The notes: generated by a model from the letters alone, not told the origin. Shown: positions 6,812-15,926, counted from the first letter of the stretch. The stretch: DNA of 17,719 nucleotides from OLB7 sp966250335 (GCA_966250335.1 CBINGZ010000067.1:1-17719), one strand, 5' to 3'. Numbers and translations: made by a program.

Positions 6812-9800
6812 CTACTTCATCAGCATCATGCTCTTCGTCCGGCTCCACTCTCCGGAGGTCAGTCTGTAGTAATAGAGGCCGGAAGGGAAGGGGGAGGCAT
6901 CCCATGTCAGCTCGTAGCGGCCGGCGCCGAGCTGCTGGTCGATCAGCGTGGCGACCTTTCGTCCGCCGGCGTCGAAGATGATCAGCGTGGTCGGACCCTC
7001 CAGGCCCACCGAGAAATTGATGGTCGTGGTCGGGTTGAAGGGGTTCGGCTTGTTCTGGTCGAGCGTGTAGTCGACGTCGCTCATCTCGATCAGCCGCAGG
7101 TTCAGGGCACATATCGTATCGAGCCGAATGGAGCCCGGGGTCGAGACGATGGTCGCGCATCCGAGTCCCTCGACCGACACCTCCAGCTCGAGCGCCGACG
7201 TGTCGATCGATCCCAGGAACCCGAATACGGAGAGATCGACGAGCCGCCCGGTCGTATCGAGAACGACTCCCGGCGTCGAACGGAACGTGGCCAGGAACTC
7301 CCCCTTGCGGATGTCGTTGAGGATGTTATCGACGGCCCATCCCTCCAGCAATGTCCCCTCCAGACTCACCGAGCGGGCCCTGAGCATTCCGGCGTTGTAT
7401 CGTACCCGGATCGTTATCTCGCCGTTCGGCACGGCCCCCAGCGGGTCGTCCAGCACGATCGGGATCTTCATGGAATCACCCGATGCGATATGATACCCCC
7501 GCTCGATATGCGCCCGCACGATCGACGGCACACGGTTGACCGCCACCGTCACCGTGTCGTACGAAACACATCCCTCCACGCTCGTCCCCCGGACAACATA
7601 GGTCGTAGTGGAATCGGGACGCGCGTGGGTCTCGGGACAGGAGGGACAGTCGAGCCCCTTCGCCGGACTCCACGCATAGTCGGCGGCGCCCGACGCGCGG
7701 AGCGTCGCAACGCCGTCGAAGCAGATGATCGTGTCGCTCCCGGCCGATATCGGCGGCCTGGGAAGGACCGTGACGGTGACCGTGTCGGTGCTGCCGCAGC
7801 TCCCGGAGGAAGTCACCGTGTAGAGAGTGGTGACGGATGGATAGGCCTTCGGGTCGGGACAGTCGGTGCAGGAGAGTCCTATGGAGGGACTCCACCTGAA
7901 GGGAGCCGGGCCCTCCGCCCGCAACTGTATCGTATCGCCCGCGCAGAGATTCTGTGAAAGTCCCGCGTCGACCGCCTCGCCGGGAGCTATCGTCACCGTC
8001 ACCTTCGCGCTGTCGCGGCATCCGGTGGGCCCGGTCACGGTCACCGTGTAGGTGGTGGTGGCCGATGGGGTAGCCGTCGGAGAGGCGCAGGTGGAGCAGT
8101 CGAGCCCCTCGATCGGCGTCCACTCGTATCTGTCCCCCCCCGATGCGCTCAGTTGTGCCGAGCCGCCCGGACAGATAGTCGTATCACGAGAGATAGTGAT
8201 GATCGGCGCGGGGTCCACCGTGACGGTGACGAACGCCGTGTCGGTCCCGCGGCAGCCTGCGTCACCCATGACAATGACACGATATATCGTGGTCGTCGTC
8301 GGCCGCGCCACGGTGTTCTGACACTCGGTGCAGCTCAACCCCGTGGAGGGACTCCAGGAATATCGTATCCCGCCCCCCGCGCTGAGCACCGTGGTATCCC
8401 CCTCGCAGATCCTGCTGTCCGGACTGACGGCGGCGACCGGCTGGTCCACCACGACCACCACGACCGAATCGATCCCCGTGCAGCCGTTGATGTCGGTCAC
8501 GGTGACGTAATACTTCGTCGTCTCGGTGGGGGAGGCGAAGGGGTTGGAACAATCGGTGCAGTTCAGCCCGATGTCGGGAGCCCAGGAGAACTTCACTCCC
8601 CCTCTCGCCAGAAGCTGCACGCTGCCGCCGATGCAGACCCTGCCGCTGTCCCCGGCATCCGCCGGCACGCCGGTCGGGTCCGGCACCACGACCTCTCTGA
8701 TGATCGAATCGAGCGGACATCCCGTCACCAGCTTGACGTTGTAGGTCCCCGGCGACGCATACTGATGTCTGGGGTTCTGTTCCTCCGATACATGCCCGTC
8801 GCCGAACTCCCACCGCACCCCGGAAGGCCCCGCCGCGTCGTCCCAGACACAGACCTCGGAACTGTTCCTGAACGATATGATTCCGCAGACGGTGGTGTCG
8901 TACGTGAAGGCGACGCGCACCATCGGCTTCATCCGGAAGATGATCGGCTGATCTTCCTCCTCATGTTTGAACGTGTTCTCCTTGGCCGGCTGGAACGCGC
9001 CGGGGGTGGTGGGGAAGTTGGGGGAATGGCTCGTGCCGCCGACCACCACCTCCACCGCGCACGAGTCCCCGAGCACGGCGATCTGCGCGTTGTCGAACGG
9101 AGTGTTGCCGCCGTAGTCGTTATTGTATCCCCCTATGAACGTGGAGAACCTGAGGGTGCCGAAGTCCCGACTGAGCGACGTCACGAAGAGATCGTATCCG
9201 CCGTTGTGCGATCTGTCGAACGCGCAGGAGGTCACGGGGAAATCCTGCGACAATGTGCTCCCCACGATATAAATGTTCTCCTGTGGATCGAGCGCCAGTC
9301 CCTCCACATAATCGTGACCCAGAGCGCCGCCGAGATAGGTGGAGGCGAGGACCGTGCTGCCGTCGAAGCTGAGACGGGTCACGAACCCGTCGAACGCAGG
9401 CTCGAGCGTCGGCCTGATGTTGTAGCTGAGATCGTACCCTCCGGCACGCACCGGGAAGTTGGCCGATGTGGTGGAGCCGCCGATGATCGCCTCGCCGGCC
9501 GCGTTCAGAATGATCCTCCGTCCGATATCTCCCCGCGTCCCGCCGAGATATGTCGAATAGCCGAGATAGCTTCCGTCGAACCCGAGCTTGAAGACCACCG
9601 CATTGGAGTCCCCCAGCATGATATCCTGATAGGCGCCGGGGGTAACGGGGAAGTCGTTGGAAAGAGTATATCCCGTCACGAACGATTCACCCGACCCGTT
9701 GATCGTGATGTCGATACCGAAATCGTAGTGCCGTCCCCCGATCAGCGTCCCGAACCCGATCGACTGGCCGTCCGGTGTCACGTTCACCACGAAGATATCC

Positions 9801-11227
9801 TCCGCGCCGGCCACGCGCGGGCCGATCACGCCGGGGGTCGTGGGGAAGTCGTCGGAGGAGGTGGACCCCGTGATGTAAAGCACCCCCCCTTCGCCCAGAG
9901 CCGCCTGCCCCGGGTAGTCGTACCCATCGCCGCCGATATAGGTCGAGTAGACCAGCGTGGAACCGTCGTCGGTCATGCGGAACGCGAAGACGTCGGTATA
10001 GCCGTGGTAGGTTCGGTCGAACGCGGTCAGAGTCGTCGGGAAATCCCAGCTCCAGGTATATCCGCTTACGAAGACTCCTCCGCTCGGGGCGATGTCGATG
10101 CTTCGCGCGTCGTCGTTCCCCTCGCCGCCGATATAGGTGGCCCAGACGAGCCCCGACCCGTCGGCGTTCAGTTTGAAGACGACGGCGTCGGCAAACCCGC
10201 CCGCCGGCAGATTGCGGAAGGTGCCGGGGGTAACGGGGAAACGCATCGTGTACCATCCCGTGCCGTAGACGAACCCCCGGCTGTCCACCGCTATATCGCG
10301 GAGGTATCCTTCGTAGCCGCGGCCGTCGAACTCGCTGCTGCTTCCTCCGATATATGTGGACCAGGCGAGCGTCACCGGATCGATGACCAGCGGAAGATCG
10401 CGACGGTACTCCCCGGCCCGGAACCCGTACGTGGAATCGTTCAGCAGGATGTAGCGGACATCCACCTCCTCCCTCTTCCCGTCGATCTCCTGGTAGGCGT
10501 AGGGAGTCCGCTCGATCACCGTCCCCCACTCCGTACCGATCTCCAGCTCTCCCCGATCGTTGATCCCCAGCCCCGTGATCCCGTCGCACGCCATCCGGAT
10601 ATCGCTCATCTCGGCGCCGGGTCGGAGGATATAGTCGTACTTCAGGGAGTGCGCGGCCCCATAATATCGAAGATCGATATCCTTGTAGAGTTCACGATAG
10701 AGAAGTGATGAATAATCGGAGGAGGTGATTCCCCGTGCGTTCCCGGAGCCGAAGAAATGCGCCTTCGACGGCATCTCTCCCTCGGCCATGACCTCGACAT
10801 CCCGACGCGCCCCCTCGAAACGGACGTTCCAGACCATGAAGTCCGCCTCGACCTCGGCGACGTTCGGAGCGGGCTCCGCGTCGCGCGGCGCGCCACCGTC
10901 CCGGGTGAGGCGCGCCACGCCGAAGCTGATGCGATCGCGGAGAAATGTTATCTGCGCCCCCGATGCGCTTCCACGGAAGAGCACCGGCTTCTCCCACTGC
11001 CCCCGGTTTTCCCGAAAGAGAATCGGGAGCTCGTCAAGGGCTCTGGAAACACGGCGACGAAGGGACCCGTCGATCGAATCGACATCGGGTCCGGCGATAA
11101 GCCGCGAAGGAAGAGAAAACAGTACGGCAAGAAGTACGACGAACAGGAGCGGAAGCCGTGCTGCACCTGACCTGTCTATGGGGCGAGTCGATGAGGACCG
11201 TGAGGAACGGAGTAACGGATGATTCAT
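6812..11227 (-). CDS. Giant T9SS-secreted protein: DUF7948-like, seven SBBP repeats, PKD, five Cys-rich repeats, sorting domain
   Basis: The 1,471-residue product has a hydrophobic signal segment (about 25-40) after a long basic n-region. Residues about 67-282 look like the DUF7948 domain that precedes SBBP repeats (FRENRGQW motif). About 285-772 are seven SBBP beta-propeller repeats, each with STYIGG-like and DFPTTPGA-like motifs. A PKD domain follows (FGDG near 808). Next are five repeats of about 76 residues (860-1232), each with four Cys and a WSPxxGLxCxxC core. About 1237-1372 resembles a cohesin-type fold. The end (1386-1471; LDQNKPNPFNPTTTINFS, then FPSGLYYYRL) is a type A T9SS sorting domain, so the protein should cross the outer membrane by T9SS and be attached or released (family knowledge). 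Start choice is uncertain: ATG at 11227 gives a more normal signal peptide; a GTG at 11281 would add 18 residues. Role unknown; adhesion or binding is inferred from domains. A tandem partner lies at 11504-15847. Confidence 0.9.
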   Translation of the reverse strand: MNHPLLRSSRSSSTRPIDRSGAARLPLLFVVLLAVLFSLPSRLIAGPDVDSIDGSLRRRVSRALDELPILFRENRGQWEKPVLFRGSASGAQITFLRDRISFGVARLTRDGGAPRDAEPAPNVAEVEADFMVWNVRFEGARRDVEVMAEGEMPSKAHFFGSGNARGITSSDYSSLLYRELYKDIDLRYYGAAHSLKYDYILRPGAEMSDIRMACDGITGLGINDRGELEIGTEWGTVIERTPYAYQEIDGKREEVDVRYILLNDSTYGFRAGEYRRDLPLVIDPVTLAWSTYIGGSSSEFDGRGYEGYLRDIAVDSRGFVYGTGWYTMRFPVTPGTFRNLPAGGFADAVVFKLNADGSGLVWATYIGGEGNDDARSIDIAPSGGVFVSGYTWSWDFPTTLTAFDRTYHGYTDVFAFRMTDDGSTLVYSTYIGGDGYDYPGQAALGEGGVLYITGSTSSDDFPTTPGVIGPRVAGAEDIFVVNVTPDGQSIGFGTLIGGRHYDFGIDITINGSGESFVTGYTLSNDFPVTPGAYQDIMLGDSNAVVFKLGFDGSYLGYSTYLGGTRGDIGRRIILNAAGEAIIGGSTTSANFPVRAGGYDLSYNIRPTLEPAFDGFVTRLSFDGSTVLASTYLGGALGHDYVEGLALDPQENIYIVGSTLSQDFPVTSCAFDRSHNGGYDLFVTSLSRDFGTLRFSTFIGGYNNDYGGNTPFDNAQIAVLGDSCAVEVVVGGTSHSPNFPTTPGAFQPAKENTFKHEEEDQPIIFRMKPMVRVAFTYDTTVCGIISFRNSSEVCVWDDAAGPSGVRWEFGDGHVSEEQNPRHQYASPGTYNVKLVTGCPLDSIIREVVVPDPTGVPADAGDSGRVCIGGSVQLLARGGVKFSWAPDIGLNCTDCSNPFASPTETTKYYVTVTDINGCTGIDSVVVVVVDQPVAAVSPDSRICEGDTTVLSAGGGIRYSWSPSTGLSCTECQNTVARPTTTTIYRVIVMGDAGCRGTDTAFVTVTVDPAPIITISRDTTICPGGSAQLSASGGDRYEWTPIEGLDCSTCASPTATPSATTTYTVTVTGPTGCRDSAKVTVTIAPGEAVDAGLSQNLCAGDTIQLRAEGPAPFRWSPSIGLSCTDCPDPKAYPSVTTLYTVTSSGSCGSTDTVTVTVLPRPPISAGSDTIICFDGVATLRASGAADYAWSPAKGLDCPSCPETHARPDSTTTYVVRGTSVEGCVSYDTVTVAVNRVPSIVRAHIERGYHIASGDSMKIPIVLDDPLGAVPNGEITIRVRYNAGMLRARSVSLEGTLLEGWAVDNILNDIRKGEFLATFRSTPGVVLDTTGRLVDLSVFGFLGSIDTSALELEVSVEGLGCATIVSTPGSIRLDTICALNLRLIEMSDVDYTLDQNKPNPFNPTTTINFSVGLEGPTTLIIFDAGGRKVATLIDQQLGAGRYELTWDASPFPSGLYYYRLTSGEWSRTKSMMLMK
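7532..8644 (-). repeat. Five tandem Cys-rich Ig-like coding repeats
   Basis: Within the giant gene, five protein units of 74-78 residues recur. Each opens with a Cys-Gly/Asp turn (Cys at about residues 865, 941, 1019, 1095, 1169), then WSP or WTP, GLxCxxC, a Pro/Thr stretch, TxxYxVxV, a single Cys, and a Val-rich strand. The DNA copies have diverged, so this is an old internal expansion rather than a fresh duplication. Confidence 0.85.
8912..10375 (-). repeat. Seven SBBP beta-propeller coding repeats
   Basis: Seven units of roughly 60-75 residues, marked by STYIGG, ATYIGG, STYIGG, GTLIGG, STYLGG, STYLGG and STFIGG, most followed by a DFPxTPGAF-like segment. Seven copies match the count needed to close a seven-bladed propeller, the shape for which the family is named. 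Confidence 0.87.
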
Positions 11228-11395
11228 ATCGCAGCGCCATGACGTGCATCGGGTATCGGTTTCGCGCGAATGCGCGTTCACATGCGTGCAACTCTCATGC
11301 CACCGGGGGGCACCTCCCGCGGAGCCCTATAGTACGACATCCGCCGCTCGAATGCTAGTGGTGAAATAGAGGGAAGGCCGGAGCGAAAGGGGAGG

Positions 11396-11424
11396 AAGGG
11401 GACGACCGATACGGCCGTCCCCTT
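11396..11424 (-). terminator. Hairpin terminator candidate after the 11504-15847 gene
   Basis: AAGGGGACG (11396-11404) pairs with CGTCCCCTT (11416-11424), extended inside by CCG/CGG around an ATA loop with one mismatch. It lies 80 bp past the stop of the VWA/WD40 gene. There is no proper T tract on the minus strand, so termination is likely but not certain. The rest of 11228-11503 has no gene and no clear promoter; a minus-strand TACTAT at 11328-11333 is a weak -10 candidate for the downstream gene. Confidence 0.5.
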
Positions 11425-11503
11425 CGACGGGATCTTCCATCCCACCCATATTCATCGTACTCTCACATATCCATCGTCGAACCGTTCTCCTGCGGAAATC
11501 CTC

Positions 11504-14500
11504 CTATCGGACGATCTGCATGCTCCTGCTGCGCACCTGGGTCGGGGTCTCCAGCACGTAGAAGTAGGTCCCCGGCGTGAGCTGCGTCGCGTCGAAGGTC
11601 ATCGAGTAGCTCCCCACTCCATATTCCCCTTCGAGGAGCGTCGCGACATTCCGGCCGGAGGCGTCGTTCACCGTCAGGCGCGTGCGGCCGGCCTCGACCA
11701 GATCGAACTCGATCTGAGTGGAGCCGGAGACGGGGTTGGGATGATTCTGCTTCAGCCTGATCGCCCCTCCCGTCAGGAAGTATCTCGGATCCTGATCCAG
11801 GCAGGGGATCTCCAGCGTGAACCGTCCCGGCGTCTCCGTCAGTACCGCCCGTCCTCCGATCGCCGTCGACTTCTCGAACATGATCGCCGTCGTGGAATCG
11901 CTCCCGAGCGCCGCGCGGAACCGGAGCACCGCCACGGCCGATTTGCCTGTGATCGGCAGCGACACAGGTATCACGCGATACGATCCTTCAACCGTGCCGA
12001 TCGGTGTTCCATCCACCGGATAGAGGATGCTTGCGTCGATCCGCACAAGAGTGGCAATCTCGCGGACTCCGGCGTCTGCCAGCAGATCCGCCCCCTCGAC
12101 CGTCACCGGCACCTCAACGATCTGGCCGGGAGCGGCGCGCAGTTCCGGAGCGCTGATCGCGGCGGCGACCGGGCCACGCACGCTTGCACGGCAGGCGATC
12201 GGCGACGTGGTGCCGCAACCGTTCTCGCTGAGCGCCAGCGTCTCCTCGATCACCGCGCCGTCGGCCGCGCCGTTGAATCGCACGACGATCCGGGAGGTCT
12301 CACCCGGCATTGTCCTGGCCGGTGTGATGCTCTCGATCGTGAACTGCCGCCCCGCAATCGGCGCGTTCCACTCCAGCGGAGCCGTGCCGGTGTTCGTCAG
12401 CGTCAGCACGGTCGTCGAGACCTGATCGGCGGGGACGCCGTCGAACGAGACGACGGGGGAGGAGAGGCTGAATCCGACCGAATCCTTACGACCGCTCAGC
12501 GGAACGGTGATCGCCCCCGCGGAGCCGACAGAGTTCGACTCCAGAGCGAGCGAAGCGGACTTCACGCCGGCGGAGGCAGGCGCGAAATGAACGGTCAGCG
12601 TTCCGATGGAACGGGGCTCGATGACGAGCGGAGAGAGAAGCTCCTGCGAGATGAACGACGCGGCGTCCGGACCCGACACCACGGCTCGCGTTACGATAAG
12701 ATCGCCGTTGCCGCCGTTGTAGATCTCCACCACGCCCGGCTCGGCCGGGGCGCAGGGACCGGCCGCGATATCGACAGCCGGGCCGATCGGCTGCATGGCG
12801 GCGCCGACCCCTTCACCGAAGAGCGTCGTCGTCGCGGGACGGAGAGCGCCGGTATAGTTGAAGGCGATACGTCCGCTGGTCCGTCCGACGAATCGCGGAG
12901 CGAACCGGAGCGCCATGCTCTTCGAACCTCCCGGAGCGATCGTGAACTGAAGGTTCTTGTCGAGCGGCATGAAGCTCGTCACGTCGGGTCCGAGCTGGGT
13001 GATACCGGTCACCGTGACGGTCGTCGTGCCGACGTTGCGGAGCAGCACCTGCACCGTCGTGTCGCGGGTTCCGCCGACCGCCGTCCTGCCGAAGTCCACG
13101 GTCGTCGCAACGACCTCGATCGCCGGCTGCACGCCGGTTCCGGTCAGTCGCATCGCATCGCGAAGCTCTCCGGCGGTCGAGACCATCGTGAGGCTTGCGT
13201 TGCGGGGCCCGGCCGTCGTCGGCGTGAAGGCGATCAGCAGGTCGCGGCTCTCGCCCGGCTGGAGCGTTCCCGGCTCACCGCCGGCGACCAGCGCAAAGTC
13301 CTTCATATCTCCCGAGGCGATATCGATACGCGAGATTCGGACCGGGGCGACGCCGTCGTTGCGGATGCTCCCCTTCAGCAGCGAATCACGAATCGCTCCG
13401 ATCGCGACCTTTCCCATGTCGACGGAGGAGGGAGCAACGGCGATGCGCGGGGCGACGATCGACCAGGTGAAGTCGGAGCGGTCGGTCTCTCCCGGAATCA
13501 GATCGAGCTCCCAGAGCTTCGCGGTGCGATCGACGCTCGCGGTGACCGCGCGGCGGCCGTCCGGGCTGATGTAGGCGGCGCGGACCTCCTTCTCATGTCC
13601 TTCCAGCGTCCTGACGATCGCCCCGGTCGTCAGATCCCAGATCTTCGCCGTGTGGTCCCAGCTCGCCGTGATCGCATGAGTTCCCCCTGTCGTGAAGGAG
13701 ACCGTGGAGAGTTTCGCCTCGTGTCCCTTCAGGGTCATGAGGAGATCGCCGCTCGTCACATCCCACACCTTCGCGATGCCGTCGGCGCCGCCGGTGATCA
13801 GGTGTCCGCCGTCGCGGCTGAACGCCACGGTCACGGCTCCACCCGGGTGGGCCGTGATGGTTCGGAACCCCTTCCCCGTCACGGGGTTCCAGAATCGCAC
13901 GGCGCCGTCCTCTGCGGCGGTCACGACAACGTCTCCGTCGGGGCTGTAGACGGCATCCTGGACGGCGCCGGCATGCCCGGAGAGCGTGAGGAGGATCGCC
14001 CCCGAGGCCAGATCCCAAATACGGGCAACGTTATCGTAACCGCCGGAGACGACCATCCGCTTCCCGTCGGGGCTGAACCGCGCGGTCGGGGTTCCACCCT
14101 TGCCGACAGGGAGATAGCGATGGATGAGGGCGCCCGTATTGATATCCCAGACGCCGATGTTCCCCCCCGCGTCCGCCGCCATGAGCCTGTTGCCGTCGGG
14201 GCTGTACTCGATCGTGTTGATCCAGCTGAAGCCCTGAACCGCCGTCACCAGCGCGCCGGTCTCACTGTTCCAGACCCGCACCAGCGACTCGCCGTACGAT
14301 CCGGTCGCCACGCGGCTTCCGTCGCGGTTGAACGCCGCCGTCGTCACCCAGTGTCCATGCTCCGGCAGCGTCGTGACCGTGCCGGCGCGCGGGTTCTTCT
14401 CGGCGATCCTGATAACGCGGGCCAGGCATTCCGTGCCGACGACTCCCGGCACCGTCCAGTGATACCGGAGTCCGGAGGCCTTGTCGGTCACGAGCCGCCA

Positions 14501-15847
14501 CGTCCTTCCGTGATCAATGCTGTACTCCAGACGAACGGAGTCGGCGGCAAGAATTCCATCCCATTTTATATCGGCTTCCGATCCCGCCGTCAGACTCTCC
14601 CCCCCGTTGGGGTAGAGGAGCCGAAGCGAGCGGGCGTCGAGTCCGTTCCCGACCGAGCCGGCGGCGGCCTGGATGATCTTCTCGCCGCAGGCGTCACTTT
14701 CGATCTGGAAGCGGGCGACCCTGTAGCTGGAGTCGGCGGCCTTGTAGCTGAGAGGAATCGTGACGCTCTCTCCCTCCCTGATCGTGAAACCATTCTCGCG
14801 GCCGTTGAGCTCGAACGAGAAATGCGGATCGTCGACCGATATGCGGGTGATCGCGATCGCACGGTTGAGAGCGGTCAGCGTCACATTCTCGGTTCCGGCG
14901 GCGACGTAGCCGAAGCTGACGCCGGGAGGATCGATCTTCAGACCCGGCACGGAGATCTCCGGCGCCGTATAGAGTGCCGAGGCGGTAAGGTTGAGCGAAG
15001 GGACCGTCACGATCACGTTCCGGACGGCGTCGCAGGAGAGATCGCTCCGCCACTCGATGACGTTCGGCGCCTGCTGCTCTTCCATGACGATACGGCTCAG
15101 AACGGCGCGGGCTCCCTCGGCCGTGACGATATTCTCATGAACACGCCCGCCTGTGCGCTCGGCGATCCTGCCGAAGAGACCGTAGGGATCGCCGGCATGG
15201 AGCAGAACCGGATATATCGCGATGTTTCTTTCCACGGCTTCGCGGACGATGCGCGCGGTGTCGAGGTCGGTAAGAGGAGAGTGGAGATCGGTGACGAGGA
15301 TGAGAATCTTGCGTCCCGAGCGGGCGGAGATAAAGGGGATGCCTCCCGCATTCTTCTCGAAGAAGATCGACTGCATCAGCGTTCCCTCGGCCGGCTTCAG
15401 GCGTGCGACGGCCTCCTGCGCGGAACGGCGGTCGCCCGTAAGATCGTGTACTATATATGGTGTGTCGTCATGGGAGGTGATGCCGATCTCATTACGAGGC
15501 ATCCCGAGCGAACCGATCGCTCCCTGAACCGCCGCGGCGGCAAGATCCGCATGTCGACGGGCATCGACCATCACTCCCACGGAGAGCGAGGCTCCCGTCG
15601 AGCGCTTCGCGACGGAGACGCCGCTGACGCTGCGGGATATGCCGGACTCGGTCAGATTGATATCGCTGGAAGAAAGGCCGGTGATCTGGATTCCGTCAGG
15701 GCCGAGCGCATTGAACTTCGCCCGGATGATCGGGAAGGCTGAAGGATCTATCTCATAAAGCGACACCGCACTCTGCGCAGACACGTTCCCGGCGGCAATG
15801 CCGACCAGGAAGACAACAACGAATATGTAACGTAGCAACTGGTACAT
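11504..15847 (-). CDS. Giant T9SS-secreted protein: VWA-like, seven WD40 repeats, ASH-like domains, sorting domain
   Basis: The 1,447-residue product starts with a clear signal peptide (hydrophobic 7-20, likely cleavage after VSA near 24). Residues about 85-265 look like a VWA fold, with the late strand RKILILVTD and helix-strand AVERNIAIYPVLL, but the metal-site DxSxS is replaced by DARRH. About 300-400 and four later stretches (about 800-905, 906-1012, 1020-1120, 1125-1225) resemble ASH/choice-of-anchor D modules. A PNGGE module lies at about 409-490. Residues 491-785 hold seven WD40 repeats. About 1228-1350 resembles a cohesin-type fold and 1363-1447 (LKQNHPNPVSGSTQIEF, then LTPGTYFYVL) is a type A T9SS sorting domain. 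It should be exported through T9SS to the cell surface. Function unknown; a large binding or adhesion scaffold is inferred. It is followed 276 bp later by a second propeller-bearing T9SS cargo gene on the same strand. No Shine-Dalgarno sits right before the ATG, which is usual in this phylum. Confidence 0.92.
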   Translation of the reverse strand: MYQLLRYIFVVVFLVGIAAGNVSAQSAVSLYEIDPSAFPIIRAKFNALGPDGIQITGLSSSDINLTESGISRSVSGVSVAKRSTGASLSVGVMVDARRHADLAAAAVQGAIGSLGMPRNEIGITSHDDTPYIVHDLTGDRRSAQEAVARLKPAEGTLMQSIFFEKNAGGIPFISARSGRKILILVTDLHSPLTDLDTARIVREAVERNIAIYPVLLHAGDPYGLFGRIAERTGGRVHENIVTAEGARAVLSRIVMEEQQAPNVIEWRSDLSCDAVRNVIVTVPSLNLTASALYTAPEISVPGLKIDPPGVSFGYVAAGTENVTLTALNRAIAITRISVDDPHFSFELNGRENGFTIREGESVTIPLSYKAADSSYRVARFQIESDACGEKIIQAAAGSVGNGLDARSLRLLYPNGGESLTAGSEADIKWDGILAADSVRLEYSIDHGRTWRLVTDKASGLRYHWTVPGVVGTECLARVIRIAEKNPRAGTVTTLPEHGHWVTTAAFNRDGSRVATGSYGESLVRVWNSETGALVTAVQGFSWINTIEYSPDGNRLMAADAGGNIGVWDINTGALIHRYLPVGKGGTPTARFSPDGKRMVVSGGYDNVARIWDLASGAILLTLSGHAGAVQDAVYSPDGDVVVTAAEDGAVRFWNPVTGKGFRTITAHPGGAVTVAFSRDGGHLITGGADGIAKVWDVTSGDLLMTLKGHEAKLSTVSFTTGGTHAITASWDHTAKIWDLTTGAIVRTLEGHEKEVRAAYISPDGRRAVTASVDRTAKLWELDLIPGETDRSDFTWSIVAPRIAVAPSSVDMGKVAIGAIRDSLLKGSIRNDGVAPVRISRIDIASGDMKDFALVAGGEPGTLQPGESRDLLIAFTPTTAGPRNASLTMVSTAGELRDAMRLTGTGVQPAIEVVATTVDFGRTAVGGTRDTTVQVLLRNVGTTTVTVTGITQLGPDVTSFMPLDKNLQFTIAPGGSKSMALRFAPRFVGRTSGRIAFNYTGALRPATTTLFGEGVGAAMQPIGPAVDIAAGPCAPAEPGVVEIYNGGNGDLIVTRAVVSGPDAASFISQELLSPLVIEPRSIGTLTVHFAPASAGVKSASLALESNSVGSAGAITVPLSGRKDSVGFSLSSPVVSFDGVPADQVSTTVLTLTNTGTAPLEWNAPIAGRQFTIESITPARTMPGETSRIVVRFNGAADGAVIEETLALSENGCGTTSPIACRASVRGPVAAAISAPELRAAPGQIVEVPVTVEGADLLADAGVREIATLVRIDASILYPVDGTPIGTVEGSYRVIPVSLPITGKSAVAVLRFRAALGSDSTTAIMFEKSTAIGGRAVLTETPGRFTLEIPCLDQDPRYFLTGGAIRLKQNHPNPVSGSTQIEFDLVEAGRTRLTVNDASGRNVATLLEGEYGVGSYSMTFDATQLTPGTYFYVLETPTQVRSRSMQIVR
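13493..14377 (-). repeat. Seven WD40 coding repeats forming a complete propeller
   Basis: Seven repeats of about 42 residues end in RVWN, GVWD, RIWD, RFWN, KVWD, KIWD and KLWE, with SPDGxR turns and GH dipeptides in several. The count fits one closed seven-bladed propeller. It is embedded between the PNGGE module and the first of the later ASH-like modules of the secreted protein. Confidence 0.93.
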
Positions 15848-15899
15848 GTGCTGACCCCGTTCATACGGTAGATCGATACACTGTACCTCCTCCCTGCGT

Positions 15900-15907
15900 C
15901 AATAATA
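15900..15907 (-). promoter_or_regulatory. Candidate -7 element of the VWA/WD40 gene
   Basis: Minus-strand TATTATTG differs by one base from the Bacteroidota TAnnTTTG -7 consensus and lies about 53 nt before the ATG. A TTGG at about 15 nt further upstream could serve as a -33 box, although the spacing is short. Confidence 0.3.
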
Positions 15908-15910
15908 GGG

Positions 15911-15926
15911 CATTGGTGTTCCAATG
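15911..15926. promoter_or_regulatory. CATTGG palindrome, possible operator
   Basis: CATTGG, four bases (TGTT) and CCAATG form a perfect inverted repeat immediately upstream of the candidate -7 element of the VWA/WD40 gene. Its position over the would-be -33 region suits a regulator site. It could equally be chance; no regulator gene is nearby. Confidence 0.3.

Noticed and set aside
6791..6813. TGCGGAGAGATCATCC, similar to the 3' half of the CRISPR repeat
   Set aside because: It is a short partial match with an insertion, no hairpin partner and no second copy, and it overlaps the end of a coding region.
8153..10708. An 851-codon plus-strand open frame
   Set aside because: It is antisense to the SBBP gene, is low-complexity (Arg, His, Asp) with no recognisable domain, and has no ribosome site.
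11741..15742. A 1,333-codon plus-strand open frame
   Set aside because: It is antisense to the VWA/WD40 T9SS gene, has a highly Arg/Asp-rich composition with no domain pattern, and arises from GC-rich codon use on the other strand.
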